Assembly: GCA_963675055.2 (NCBI GenBank)
Contig: CAXXJE010000004.1
Coordinates: forward strand, 248,001-312,000
DNA length: 64,000 bases
Direction: 5' to 3'
Origin: PGYT01 sp963675055
GTDB lineage: Bacteria > Bacteroidota > Ignavibacteria > Ignavibacteriales > Melioribacteraceae
Shown: positions 46,600 through 55,800 of the stretch, one piece after another
Position numbering within the stretch: position 1 is the first letter of the stretch
How the letters are laid out: every line of letters starts with the position of its first letter
Translations under genes and position numbers: made by a program
Notes under the pieces: model-generated
Told to the model about the DNA's origin: nothing
Seen by the model: the letters and a program-made list of their open reading frames with translations, nothing else
The model's database searches: none

Positions 46600-47002
46600 T
46601 TAGTTTAACAAAAATATTATTTGTTTTAGGATCGATAGTATACTCTAGTCGATTCAACGGTTTGTAAGCAGGTCCATCCTCAACATCTCCATTAAATGAG
46701 AATCGCGATCCGTGACAGGGACAAACAAATCCATCAGCATCGTACTTGTTTATTTGACAGCCAAGATGCGTACAGCGTGAAGAAAAAATCGCAAGGTTGT
46801 TTTCATCTTTCCTGATGAGGAGTTCATCCTGTATTGTAATACCATTCGGGAGGTTTCCCGGTAATATCATCTGCCTTTTCATTCCATAAATATCGGAATG
46901 AGATTCTACGAGTTTCTTCCAGGAAAACATGAGGGGCAGACCAAGTAAATACAGGAAATACCTGAAGAATTTTTTGCGTGATATTTTACCCTTACCAGTC
47001 AA
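46592..47002 (-). CDS. Rieske iron-sulfur protein
   Basis: This 136-residue protein has an N-terminal membrane anchor (about 12-27). The 2Fe-2S domain has ligands Cys77 and His79 in CTHLGC, and Cys94 and His97 in CPCHGSRF, plus the disulfide pair Cys82/Cys96. The start is a TTG at 47002; no upstream ATG fits. The gene overlaps the cytochrome b-c fusion, its obvious partner in a quinol-oxidising complex. It is shorter than mitochondrial-type Rieske proteins and lacks an RR Tat motif (SRKKFF instead). Confidence 0.92.
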   Translation of the reverse strand: MTGKGKISRKKFFRYFLYLLGLPLMFSWKKLVESHSDIYGMKRQMILPGNLPNGITIQDELLIRKDENNLAIFSSRCTHLGCQINKYDADGFVCPCHGSRFSFNGDVEDGPAYKPLNRLEYTIDPKTNNIFVKLNG

Positions 47003-47052
47003 GTCTATTTAGGCTATCTCTTGTATGAAGATCTATTTGAGTGCAATTATAA

Positions 47053-47679
47053 CTATTTCTTTTCAAATTTCGACAGGATATAATTATAATCTTCGGGCCT
47101 GTTCATATTGAAGAACATACCAGGTTTATAGAAAGATACTTCTCCGGAGTCAATTATCTCAGCACCTGTTATATCAAGCAATGTCAGAACGGCGCATTTC
47201 CGCTTAACCTGATTAACTGATCCAGACTCTTCGGAGTATCTTTCCAGTATTTGTTCGGCCACAGAAAAAACACTCGAAGAGTATCTCCCTGCGAGTTGCT
47301 GAACGAATCCATCCGCATGACAAACAGTTACAGGTTTGTCCGTTTCGTAATCAACAAGATATTCTATCATATCTTTTGTCATTAACGGCATATCAACAGA
47401 AATTATAAAGTTCTCTCTTGTTTTTGAATATTTCAAGCCGGAATGAATACCGGCAAGAGGACCTTTAAATTCGTAGATATCCCTGTATATAGGAACACCC
47501 AGCTCCCGATAGTCTTCGGGTGAGTTAGATACAATAAAAACATTTTGGAAAACTGATTTCATCCGGTTCAGAATATGTTCAATAATTGTCATTCCATCCA
47601 GCTTTAGAAACGATTTGTCTTCACCCATTCGGGTACTTTTACCACCAGCGAGAATAATCCCGGTTACATCATTATACAA
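47053..47679 (-). CDS. mobA: Molybdenum cofactor guanylyltransferase
   Basis: This 208-residue enzyme adds GMP to molybdopterin to make the bis-MGD cofactor used by Psr/Phs-type enzymes. The nucleotide-binding start GIILAGGKSTRMGEDK and FIISVDMPLMTKDMI are the family marks. The start is a TTG at 47679, within the end of moeA (16-base overlap). It directly serves the molybdoenzyme encoded downstream on the same strand. Confidence 0.9.
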   Translation of the reverse strand: MYNDVTGIILAGGKSTRMGEDKSFLKLDGMTIIEHILNRMKSVFQNVFIVSNSPEDYRELGVPIYRDIYEFKGPLAGIHSGLKYSKTRENFIISVDMPLMTKDMIEYLVDYETDKPVTVCHADGFVQQLAGRYSSSVFSVAEQILERYSEESGSVNQVKRKCAVLTLLDITGAEIIDSGEVSFYKPGMFFNMNRPEDYNYILSKFEKK

Positions 47680-48890
47680 TGTACTGTTTCTCCCTTCACC
47701 GGATTTAATCTATCCTCTTCAATTTCAATAAGACAATTGGATTTGCTGAAGTTAACTAAATTGCCTGATGATTGTGACAGCTTTGCCGAAACAGTGTAAT
47801 TACCCGTTTCATCTTGTGCTATAAATCCTCTCATGAAATGCCGTTTCTTATCTGTTTTGTACAAGTCATTTTCAAGTACTGCATTTACTTTCTTTACTTC
47901 GCAAAAATTGTAGAGTTCCATTAGAAAAGGCTTAATCAGTAATTCGAAATTGACCAGGCTGGATACAGGATTACCGGGGAGTCCGAATACGAGTTTGGAA
48001 TCGACGGATTTCCCGAAATAAACAGGTTTACCCGGTTTAATATTCATACGCCAGAAAATCTCCTCAATACCCAGTATGCTGAAGACCTCCCTGACGTAAT
48101 CATGTTTACCGACAGATACACCGCCGGTAGTAATTAAAATGTCAATATCCGAACTAAGTGTGTCAGCAATAACTTGCTTCAGTTCATCAAAGTCATCACC
48201 GGTGATTCCCAGATTTAATGGGGATTGATGAAGTTCTTCAATCATTCCGCACAGCGAGTAAGTATTCGAAACGCGTATTTGGTCTGTGCCGGGTTGTTGA
48301 TCCGGCTTAATGAGTTCATCCCCGGTAGCGAGTACAGCTATTTTCAACTTTTTATAAACCTTAACCTTGCTTTTGCCGCAAGAGGCAAGAGTTGCAAGAA
48401 AACGGGATTTTAAAAAAGTGTCCTTTCCGACAGCCGGTTGACTTTTTTTTATGTCACTGCCGGCTTTTCGAATATTGATACCTCGTTTAATATTTATCGT
48501 TGGTAATAAAGAAACAGTATTATCAATTACATCAACATCCTCAATCGGAATTACAGTATCAAATCCTTCCGGTAGTCTGCTGCCGGTCATAATTGAAACC
48601 GCGGAACCCGGAGAATGCGAATAATCCCTATAATTTCCCGCGGATATTTCACCGATTACATTCCATTCCCTTACATCGTCCTCGTATCGAACGGCATAGC
48701 CGTCCATGGCAGAATTATCGAAAGGAGGGAGGTTGATATCGGTAACAACATCCTCTGCCAAAGTACGATTAAGAGCTTTTTTAAGTGGTATTTCTTCTAT
48801 CTCAAGAAAGATACACTCAAACTCGTTTCGGATTTTTTGTATCGCTTCGTTATATAAAATCAAAATCTTCCGTTCTGAAATATTCAACAA
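47664..48890 (-). CDS. moeA: Molybdopterin molybdenumtransferase
   Basis: This 408-residue protein inserts molybdate into adenylated molybdopterin. It has the active-site block LPPFDNSAMDGYAVRYED, the MoCF-type region ILITTGGVSVGKHDYV and KPGKPVYFGK, then a C-terminal domain. No ATG is available at the N-terminus, so a TTG start at 48890 is used. It lies 15 bp after the AhpD-like gene and overlaps mobA. Cofactor supply for the sulfur reductase is the obvious role. Confidence 0.9.
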   Translation of the reverse strand: MLNISERKILILYNEAIQKIRNEFECIFLEIEEIPLKKALNRTLAEDVVTDINLPPFDNSAMDGYAVRYEDDVREWNVIGEISAGNYRDYSHSPGSAVSIMTGSRLPEGFDTVIPIEDVDVIDNTVSLLPTINIKRGINIRKAGSDIKKSQPAVGKDTFLKSRFLATLASCGKSKVKVYKKLKIAVLATGDELIKPDQQPGTDQIRVSNTYSLCGMIEELHQSPLNLGITGDDFDELKQVIADTLSSDIDILITTGGVSVGKHDYVREVFSILGIEEIFWRMNIKPGKPVYFGKSVDSKLVFGLPGNPVSSLVNFELLIKPFLMELYNFCEVKKVNAVLENDLYKTDKKRHFMRGFIAQDETGNYTVSAKLSQSSGNLVNFSKSNCLIEIEEDRLNPVKGETVHCIMM

Positions 48891-48905
48891 AAATATGAGT
48901 ATTCT

Positions 48906-49220
48906 TTATTCTTCTGCATCAAGGATATCATCTACCCATGACATTGCAGCCATTGTAGGAGGAAGTCCGATTGTCGGGAGTGCCAGTAAAACAGCATGTC
49001 GTATTTCCTCCGCAGTTAAACCGGCGGTAATTGCTTTCCGGGTATGGGAATGAACTGCGCCTTCCTGTCTCGATCCCGTTGAAATTGCAAGCTTAATTAA
49101 AGCTCTTGTTTTCTCATCCAGTGGTCCTGAATTATGAACCGCGCTGCCCATTGCCTCGTAAGCTTCAGCAGCATCCTTGTAATCTTCTTTGAATTTCTGA
49201 TATCTCTTCGGAATCGCCAT
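48906..49220 (-). CDS. Carboxymuconolactone decarboxylase / AhpD-family protein
   Basis: This 104-residue all-helical protein has the family block TRALIKLAISTGSRQEGAV and HSHTRKAITAGLTAEEI. The CxxC pair of the peroxidase AhpD is absent (EGAVHSH here), so thiol-peroxidase activity is unlikely. It begins the minus-strand run that continues into moeA, mobA and the sulfur genes. Its function there is unclear; members of this subgroup often lie near redox enzymes. Confidence 0.82.
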   Translation of the reverse strand: MAIPKRYQKFKEDYKDAAEAYEAMGSAVHNSGPLDEKTRALIKLAISTGSRQEGAVHSHTRKAITAGLTAEEIRHAVLLALPTIGLPPTMAAMSWVDDILDAEE

Positions 49221-49329
49221 TGAGAACCCTCATATAATATTCTAAAATCACCATTTATCCGAATTTAATTAGAATAATCCGAAATTACTATTACTGCCAT
49301 CCTTTTCGTATATTCGCAGCTTATTTTCT

Positions 49330-50640
49330 ATGAATAGTAAAAAGATCATATCGCGTTTCCCCTTTTTTTACGGATATATAATCATATTCGCGGGAACAGT
49401 AGGTGTGCTGGCAAGCGCACCGGGCCAAACTGTTGGAATATCAGTATTTACAGACTTTTTAATAAAGGATCTCGGAATATCCCGGGAAAACCTGAGTCTG
49501 ACATATATGCTCGGTACATTATCAAGCTCACTTCTGCTAACACTCGCAGGCAGGTTTTTTGACAGATTCGGTGCACGTGTTACCAGCGTGCTTTCCGGAT
49601 TACTACTTGGAGTATCTCTATTCTACCTTTCAAGAATCACTCTGGTCTCAAGTTTCTTCGGGAGTTTGTTTGGTGAAGGAAGCTATTCCACGGTAGTGTT
49701 TATCCTGCTCATATTCGGTTTCTTTATTGTGAGGTTTTTCGGTCAGGGTGTTCTTACAATGTCCTCAAGAAATATGGTTATGAAATGGTTCGACAAGCGC
49801 AGGGGACTGGCATCCGCGTTCATGGGAATTGCAATTTCTTTCGGGTTTTCTTACTCACCACGAGTCTTCGACTGGTTTATAGAGCAGTTCGGCTGGCAGG
49901 GAGCCTGGGAAACAATAGCAGTTATTGTCGGTATTGGATTTGTAATTTTTGCATTTATACTATTCCGTGATAATCCAAACGACTTCGGTTTAGTACCGGA
50001 TGGGCATAACATAAATGTGAAAAAGAAAAACCTGCCTGTCTTCCATCCGGAGAAAGATTACACACTGAAAGAAGCGAGGAGTACATACAGTTTCTGGATC
50101 TTCAATCTCTCGCTTAGTCTTCATGTGCTTTTTATAACAGCATTCACTTTTCACATTGTAGACATTTTTTCCAGTTCTGGTATGGAAAGGGAAACTGCTA
50201 TCGCAATATTCCTGCCTTCATCGGTCGTAGCCCTTTTGTTCCAGATGGGGAGCGGATATGTTGCTGATTACATACAGTTGAAATATTTACTAATGATACA
50301 GTTGATAGGAATTATAATTGCTGCGAGCGGATTTGCAATTCTGGATTCAGGATTACCGGTCTACCTTATTATTCTGGGAAATGGTGTTGCCGGGGGAATA
50401 TTCGGTGTTGTATCCAGTATTACCTGGCCAAGATTTTACGGGACGAAACACCTTGGTGAGATATCTGGATTTAATATGAGCTGGATCGTTTCAGGGAGCG
50501 CCGTTGGTCCGTATATTTTCAGTATTCTTAAAAATGTGACGGGCGGATATCAGGCTGCGGGAATATTTTGTCTTGTCTTTGCTGTAATTCTTCTTGTTTT
50601 GTCTATTAAAGCAAATAATGTAAACCAAACTCAGTCCTAA
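49330..50640 (+). CDS. MFS transporter (oxalate/formate-antiporter-like family)
   Basis: This 436-residue permease has twelve predicted membrane segments, a cytoplasmic loop in the middle and the MFS signature GRFFDRFGARV between segments 2 and 3. It resembles the OFA group (FYGYIIIFAGT, SRNMVMKWFDKRRGLASA). It lies 105 bp before a LacI-family gene and the galactose genes, so sugar or sugar-acid uptake is possible, but the substrate cannot be read from the sequence. It diverges from the AhpD-like gene across a 109-bp promoter region. Confidence 0.87.
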   Translation: MNSKKIISRFPFFYGYIIIFAGTVGVLASAPGQTVGISVFTDFLIKDLGISRENLSLTYMLGTLSSSLLLTLAGRFFDRFGARVTSVLSGLLLGVSLFYLSRITLVSSFFGSLFGEGSYSTVVFILLIFGFFIVRFFGQGVLTMSSRNMVMKWFDKRRGLASAFMGIAISFGFSYSPRVFDWFIEQFGWQGAWETIAVIVGIGFVIFAFILFRDNPNDFGLVPDGHNINVKKKNLPVFHPEKDYTLKEARSTYSFWIFNLSLSLHVLFITAFTFHIVDIFSSSGMERETAIAIFLPSSVVALLFQMGSGYVADYIQLKYLLMIQLIGIIIAASGFAILDSGLPVYLIILGNGVAGGIFGVVSSITWPRFYGTKHLGEISGFNMSWIVSGSAVGPYIFSILKNVTGGYQAAGIFCLVFAVILLVLSIKANNVNQTQS

Positions 50641-50676
50641 TTTCTGTTACCTAATTTTATACAGAATAAAAAATGC

Positions 50677-50705
50677 TTGACAAGCGGCATTTCATATCGT
50701 ATTTT
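50677..50705 (+). promoter_or_regulatory. Promoter of the LacI-family gene
   Basis: TTGACA (50677-50682), a 17-bp spacer and TATTTT (50700-50705) give a good housekeeping-type promoter. The palindromic operator begins one base later, so the repressor would block initiation at its own promoter. Confidence 0.65.
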
Positions 50706-50728
50706 GCAAACGTTTGCGGGAACGTTTG
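50706..50728 (+). promoter_or_regulatory. LacI-family operator (autoregulation)
   Basis: GCAAACGTTTGC (50706-50717) is a perfect palindrome with the central CG typical of LacI/GalR operators. A second half-site AACGTTTG follows (50721-50728). It overlaps the expected transcription start of the repressor gene. Confidence 0.8.
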
Positions 50729-50744
50729 AAGAATATTTACCCAT

Positions 50745-51748
50745 ATGAGCCAGATAACCATAAAAGACATAGCTTTCGAACTTGGAATTTCCGTTTCAAC
50801 GGTTTCAAGGGCGTTGAATGATCATCCTGACATTCATGATAAGACAAAGGAAAAAGTAGCTAAACTTGCAAAGGAACTTGGTTACAGACCAAATAATATT
50901 GCAAAAAACCTGAAATTTCAACAATCCAACCAGATCGGTGTAATCGTTCCCGAGATTCGCCACGACTTTTTCGCGAAGATAATTAGTGGTATTGAAGAAG
51001 TTGCATATCACAAGGGGTACACAGTTGTGGTTTCGCAATCTAATGAAGATCACAAGCGCGAAGAAATCAACCTGAATTCCATGTCGCTGAACAGAGTTGC
51101 GGGAATATTAGTGTCGATCTCACAGTCCACCACTTCGAGTAAGCATTTTCAAAAAATGATAGATGACGGAATTAAAATGGTCTTTTTTGATAGAATTAGA
51201 GAAGATCTGGACGTTTACAAAGTTATTATTGACGATTATAAAAGTGCTTATAATGCGGTGAAATATCTTATTGAGAAGGTTACAGGAAAATTGTGCATCT
51301 GGCCGGACCGAAAAAAATCGGAGTCTGTGAGCTGAGAAAAAAAGGTTATGAACAGGCAATGAAAGATTTTAATCTTGAAAATGAGATTAAATCAATTAAA
51401 GGCGGTATGCATGAAAAAGACGGGATTAGTAATATTGAAAAACTGATCATAGAAGGCTGCATTCCCGAAGCTGTTTTTGCGGTGAATGATCCGGTTGCAA
51501 TAGGCGCGTTTAAAAGATTGAAGGAAGCCGAGATTAAGATACCGGACCAGGTTGGTATTATCGGATTTTCAAACAACCCGATAACGGAAATGATTGATCC
51601 TCCTTTGACAACCGTAGATCAGCCTGCATTTGATATGGGAAAGCGCGCAGCTGAGCTGCTGATTGATCAGATTGAAGGTAATCCTATAAGTTGTAGTTCG
51701 AAAACGCTGACACTGGATACAGAACTGATTATCAGGAATTCCGCATAA
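50745..51748 (+). pseudogene. LacI-family transcriptional repressor, broken by a single-base frameshift
   Basis: The first part (50745 to about 51275) encodes the helix-turn-helix ITIKDIAFELGISVSTVSRA and the N-terminal effector-binding lobe. At 51278-51279 the reading frame shifts by one base: family sequence predicts LIEKGYRKIVHLAGP, which is restored if one G is added in the GG run. The second part (to 51748) then continues with KKIGVCELRKKGYEQ, a normal C-terminal lobe ending in LDTELIIRNSA. Together they make a full-length protein of about 334 residues. As read, translation would stop at 51335 and give a 196-residue truncated protein. A real mutation or a base-call error in a G run are both possible. 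Operators lie on both sides of the gene. Confidence 0.85.
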
Positions 51749-51767
51749 CTAGTTAATTAGATAAACC

Positions 51768-51781
51768 TGCAAACGTTTGCA
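51768..51781 (+). promoter_or_regulatory. LacI-family operator before galT
   Basis: TGCAAACGTTTGCA is a perfect 14-bp palindrome with the same core as the operator at 50706. It ends where the AAGGA ribosome site of galT begins, so it could act as a roadblock or block a nearby promoter. Confidence 0.8.
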
Positions 51782-51791
51782 AGGAAATGAC

Positions 51792-52826
51792 ATGTTGTAT
51801 GAAGGTTCACATAGAAGATTAAATGTACTTACCGGCGACTGGATATTGGTGTCTCCCCACAGATCAAAGAGACCCTGGCAGGGGAAAGTTGAGGATAGTC
51901 CGGCTGATTCACGACCGGAATTCAATCCGGGTTGTTACCTGTGTCCCGGTAACGAAAGGGCAGGCGGGGACTCAAATCCGAAGTATGATTCTACATTTGT
52001 ATTCACTAATGATTTCAGCGCACTTCAACTGGACGTTGAAAATGAAGAAGTTAATGAAGCCGGCTTGCTGGTAGCCAAATCCGAAAAAGGTACTTGCAAA
52101 GTGATTTGTTTTTCTCCCCGCCATGACCTAACTCTCGCTGAGCTCAGTCGCGATGAAATTAAAAATGTTGTACATGCCTGGCAGAAGGAATACAGAGAAC
52201 TTGGTCAGAATCCGGATATAAACTATGTGCAGATATTTGAGAACAAAGGTGAGATAATGGGATGCAGTAATCCGCATCCGCATGGTCAGATTTGGGCTGA
52301 AGAAACGATTCCTGTTGAACCCGCGAAAGAGCAGATCAGGCAGAGCGAGTATTTCAATAAACAAGGCAGGACTTTATTAAGCGATTATCTCCAACTCGAA
52401 TTAGCCAGTATGGAACGAGTAGTTTACGTGAATGAATCGTTCGTATTGCTGGTTCCTTACTGGGCTACCTGGCCGTTCGAGGTAATGATTGTTGCTAAAA
52501 GAAATGTTAGTAATATACTCGACTTCACTGAAACAGAATTTGAAGATTACGCTGATATTCTTAAAATTACAACTGTCAAGTATGATAACATTTTCAATGT
52601 TTCATTCCCGTACTCTGCGGGAATTCATCAGGCGCCGACGGACGGTATGAAGCATGACGAATGGCATTTACACATGCATTTTTATCCGCCTCTGTTGAGA
52701 TCCGCTACAGTTAAAAAATTCATGGTCGGGTACGAAATGCTGGCAAATCCTCAAAGGGATATAACCCCGGAGAAAGCGGCGGAAATACTAAGGGAATCAC
52801 CTGTAAAACACTATAAAGAAAAATAA
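51792..52826 (+). CDS. galT: Galactose-1-phosphate uridylyltransferase
   Basis: This 344-residue enzyme swaps UMP between UDP-glucose and galactose-1-phosphate in the Leloir pathway. Marks include the zinc-binding CYLCPGNERAGG, the active-site SNPHPHGQIWAEE (HPH, with the second His nucleophilic) and EWHLHMHFYPPLL near the C-terminus. ATG 51792, with AAGGA 6 bases upstream, is preferred over a TTG at 51777 that lies inside the operator. It is cytoplasmic. It starts an operon with the secreted beta-galactosidase (15 bp downstream) and probably galK, under a LacI-type operator. Confidence 0.95.
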   Translation: MLYEGSHRRLNVLTGDWILVSPHRSKRPWQGKVEDSPADSRPEFNPGCYLCPGNERAGGDSNPKYDSTFVFTNDFSALQLDVENEEVNEAGLLVAKSEKGTCKVICFSPRHDLTLAELSRDEIKNVVHAWQKEYRELGQNPDINYVQIFENKGEIMGCSNPHPHGQIWAEETIPVEPAKEQIRQSEYFNKQGRTLLSDYLQLELASMERVVYVNESFVLLVPYWATWPFEVMIVAKRNVSNILDFTETEFEDYADILKITTVKYDNIFNVSFPYSAGIHQAPTDGMKHDEWHLHMHFYPPLLRSATVKKFMVGYEMLANPQRDITPEKAAEILRESPVKHYKEK

Positions 52827-52841
52827 TCGAGATTGGTTAAA

Positions 52842-55800
52842 ATGAAAAAAATAATTACTGTGTTTATTGTCTTCTGTTCAATCCTGTTAAATGCCCAGTA
52901 TGGTAATATTACCATTGATGACTATATTCAAGACGCGGAAATGTTTAGGGAGAATCAGCTTGAACCGTCATCGATTTTGATACCATTTGAGAGTTACGAT
53001 GAAAGTATCAATAAAAATGAGAAGGAATCTGTTTACTATAAGAGTCTGAACGGTGAATGGAAATTTAAAATTGAAAACACTCCTTATACGTTTGATAAGG
53101 ATTTTTACGAATCCGGATATGAGGATACTGATTGGAATAGCATAACGGTTCCCGGTACCTGGCAGATGCAGGGTTACGATCACCTTGTCTACAGAAATGT
53201 ACCGATGGAGTATTACCCGTATGATCCTCCGAAAGTGCCGACAAAGATAAATCCAACCGGCGCATACAGACGAACCTTCGAGATACCTGCGGAATGGAAG
53301 GATAGACAGATAGTACTCCACTTTGACGGTGTTAAGTCTTGTGCCTTCGTCTGGGTAAACGGTAAGTACGTCGGTTACGATGAAGGTTCAATGACTCCGG
53401 CTGAGTTCGATATAACTGAATATCTGGATAAATCCGACAATCAGATTACAGTACTTGTAACAAGATGGTCCAGCGGTTCTTACCTGGAAGATCAGGATAT
53501 GTGGCGTTTCTCCGGCATCTATCGCGATGTTTATCTGTATGCAAAGCCGGCGGCCAATATAAATAACCTGTTTGTAAAAACGGATCTGGATAAGAATTAT
53601 CAGGATGCGTCACTTCAGCTTGATGTAAATGTCAACACTGATGGTTCAAATGCCGGATTACAACTTCGATACACTGTTCTTGATGATGCTGGCAACAAAG
53701 TCCTGTCTGAAAATTCAGATATGTTGAATAGTGCTGAACTGGATCAGGTTAGATTATCAGCCAAAGTTTCTAATCCGAAGAAATGGTCGGATGAATTCCC
53801 GAACTTGTATACTCTGGTTCTTGAATTGCTTGATGAGAATGATAATGTTATTGATGTTGTAAAGGAACGATTCGGATTCAGGAAGCTTGAAATTATCGAT
53901 GGAGTTGCTCATATCAACGGGAAACCGTTTTACGCTCGTGGTGCTAACCGTCATGAGCATGATCCGGATTTGGGAAGGACTATGACTCGTAATATGATGA
54001 TTAAGGATATTCTTTTGCTTAAACAACATAATATGAACGCTGTGCGTACATGCCATTATCCTGACTCTCCGTTATGGTATGAACTGTGTGATGAGTACGG
54101 AATATATTTAATGGATGAAGTAAACGCTGAGTGTCATTATACCGAAGGGGATTTTCCTGCAAGAACGGATTATGCCGGCACTTTCATGGATAGATTCGTA
54201 AGCATGGTTGAACGCGATAAAAATCATCCGAGTATCGTTATATGGAGTACCGGAAATGAATGCGGTCTGGATAAACCTCATTATGATATGGCTGAATATA
54301 TTAGGAAGTATGATCCTGCTAGATTTCTAATGCACCAGTCAAATTGGCCGGACGGTATGGCGCCGTATACTGATATTGACGGGCAGAGATATCCTACTGT
54401 GTCGAGTCTGATGCATATCGGAATGACGACTGAAAAACCTGTTATGATGGGTGAGTACGCTCATGCTATGGGTAATAGTCTGGGACACTTTGATGAATTC
54501 TGGAATCTTATTTACTCTATGCCTCGACTGCAGGGCGGATTTATCTGGGATTGGGTCGACCAGGGACTAAATGTGGATCTTACAGTTATTACCGATCATT
54601 CCGGAAATGAAATTAAATCTGCTCTAATGGGTTCACCTGATCTGGTTGAAGGAGCTAAAGGTAAAGCTGTTGAACTTTCCGGCATGGATGACTGGATCGA
54701 AATTTATAATGATCCTGTGTTCGATCAGCTTAGCAAGGAGTTAAAAGTTGAATTTTATATGAAGCCCGGAATGTGGCTTCAGGAAAACCCGCTCATTACC
54801 CGTGCCGATCAGTTCGGCGTTGTTCAGTTCCATGAAGATTCACTCAGCTTCTATATAAATGGTAGAAATAATAATATTACAGTAGCTGTTCCTGCAAAGT
54901 GGAATGGTAACTGGCATAAGATCAATGCGAATCTGACTGGGAATAGCATGGAATTATTTATCGATGATAAGCTGTCAGGATCGAAGGATTACAAGTGGGG
55001 ACTGAGTTATTCTGAGTTCCCGGTTAATATCGGTCGTGATTATAAACGAACAATGTCGCAGCATCTGGGATTCATGTCGACTAGTTCGATTGATGAGGTA
55101 ACAATTTCGGGTTCTGAGGGTGTTATTTATAACATTACATTCGATGAATCTCCATCTATAGACAAGATTGTTTATTACGGTTCTGATTCATTCGACTGCA
55201 ATGGTGTTGTATTTCATGATCGAACTGTACAGCCTGAACTGTTACAGGCTAAGAAAAGTCAGTCACCGATCAGATTCGAAATTGTTGACAAGGTTAATCC
55301 GGTAATCAGGATTAGTAATTTCTATTCGTTCACTGATCTCAGTAATTATGATTTTGAATGGTTCATTTACACGAATAGAAAATTAGTAGATAATAACAAT
55401 TTTGATTTAGAGTGCAAACCGTTTGAGCATACTGACTTTAAGGTTCCTGTAGACTTATCAAAATATAATGGTGACGATATACTACTTGAAGTAACTGCAT
55501 CTTTGAAGGATGATGTTGTCTGGGCTGAGAAAGGTTACGAAATTAATTTTGAACAGTTTGAATTAGCTTCCCAAGACTATCAGTTGGACGGTATATTTGA
55601 GCATACGAGTCCTGCTACTGCAAAAGAAGTGAATTCGAATATTTTACTTGAAGCAGGCAGCAATTCATACACTATTAATAAATTGTCCGGTGAACTAAGT
55701 CTGAAATTTGGCGGAAAAGAAGTGTTCACTGGTCCTGAACTCAATGTTTGGCGTGCACCAATTTCAAATGAACTGGTTGAATGGGGAATAAAAGAAGCTG

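Noticed and set aside
48906..49220. AhpD-type alkyl hydroperoxide reductase partner
   Set aside because: The CxxC active site needed for peroxidase activity is absent; only the broader family call is kept.
51293..51748. Separate 151-residue gene after the LacI fragment
   Set aside because: Its sequence continues the LacI effector domain exactly after a one-base shift, so the two pieces are one broken gene.
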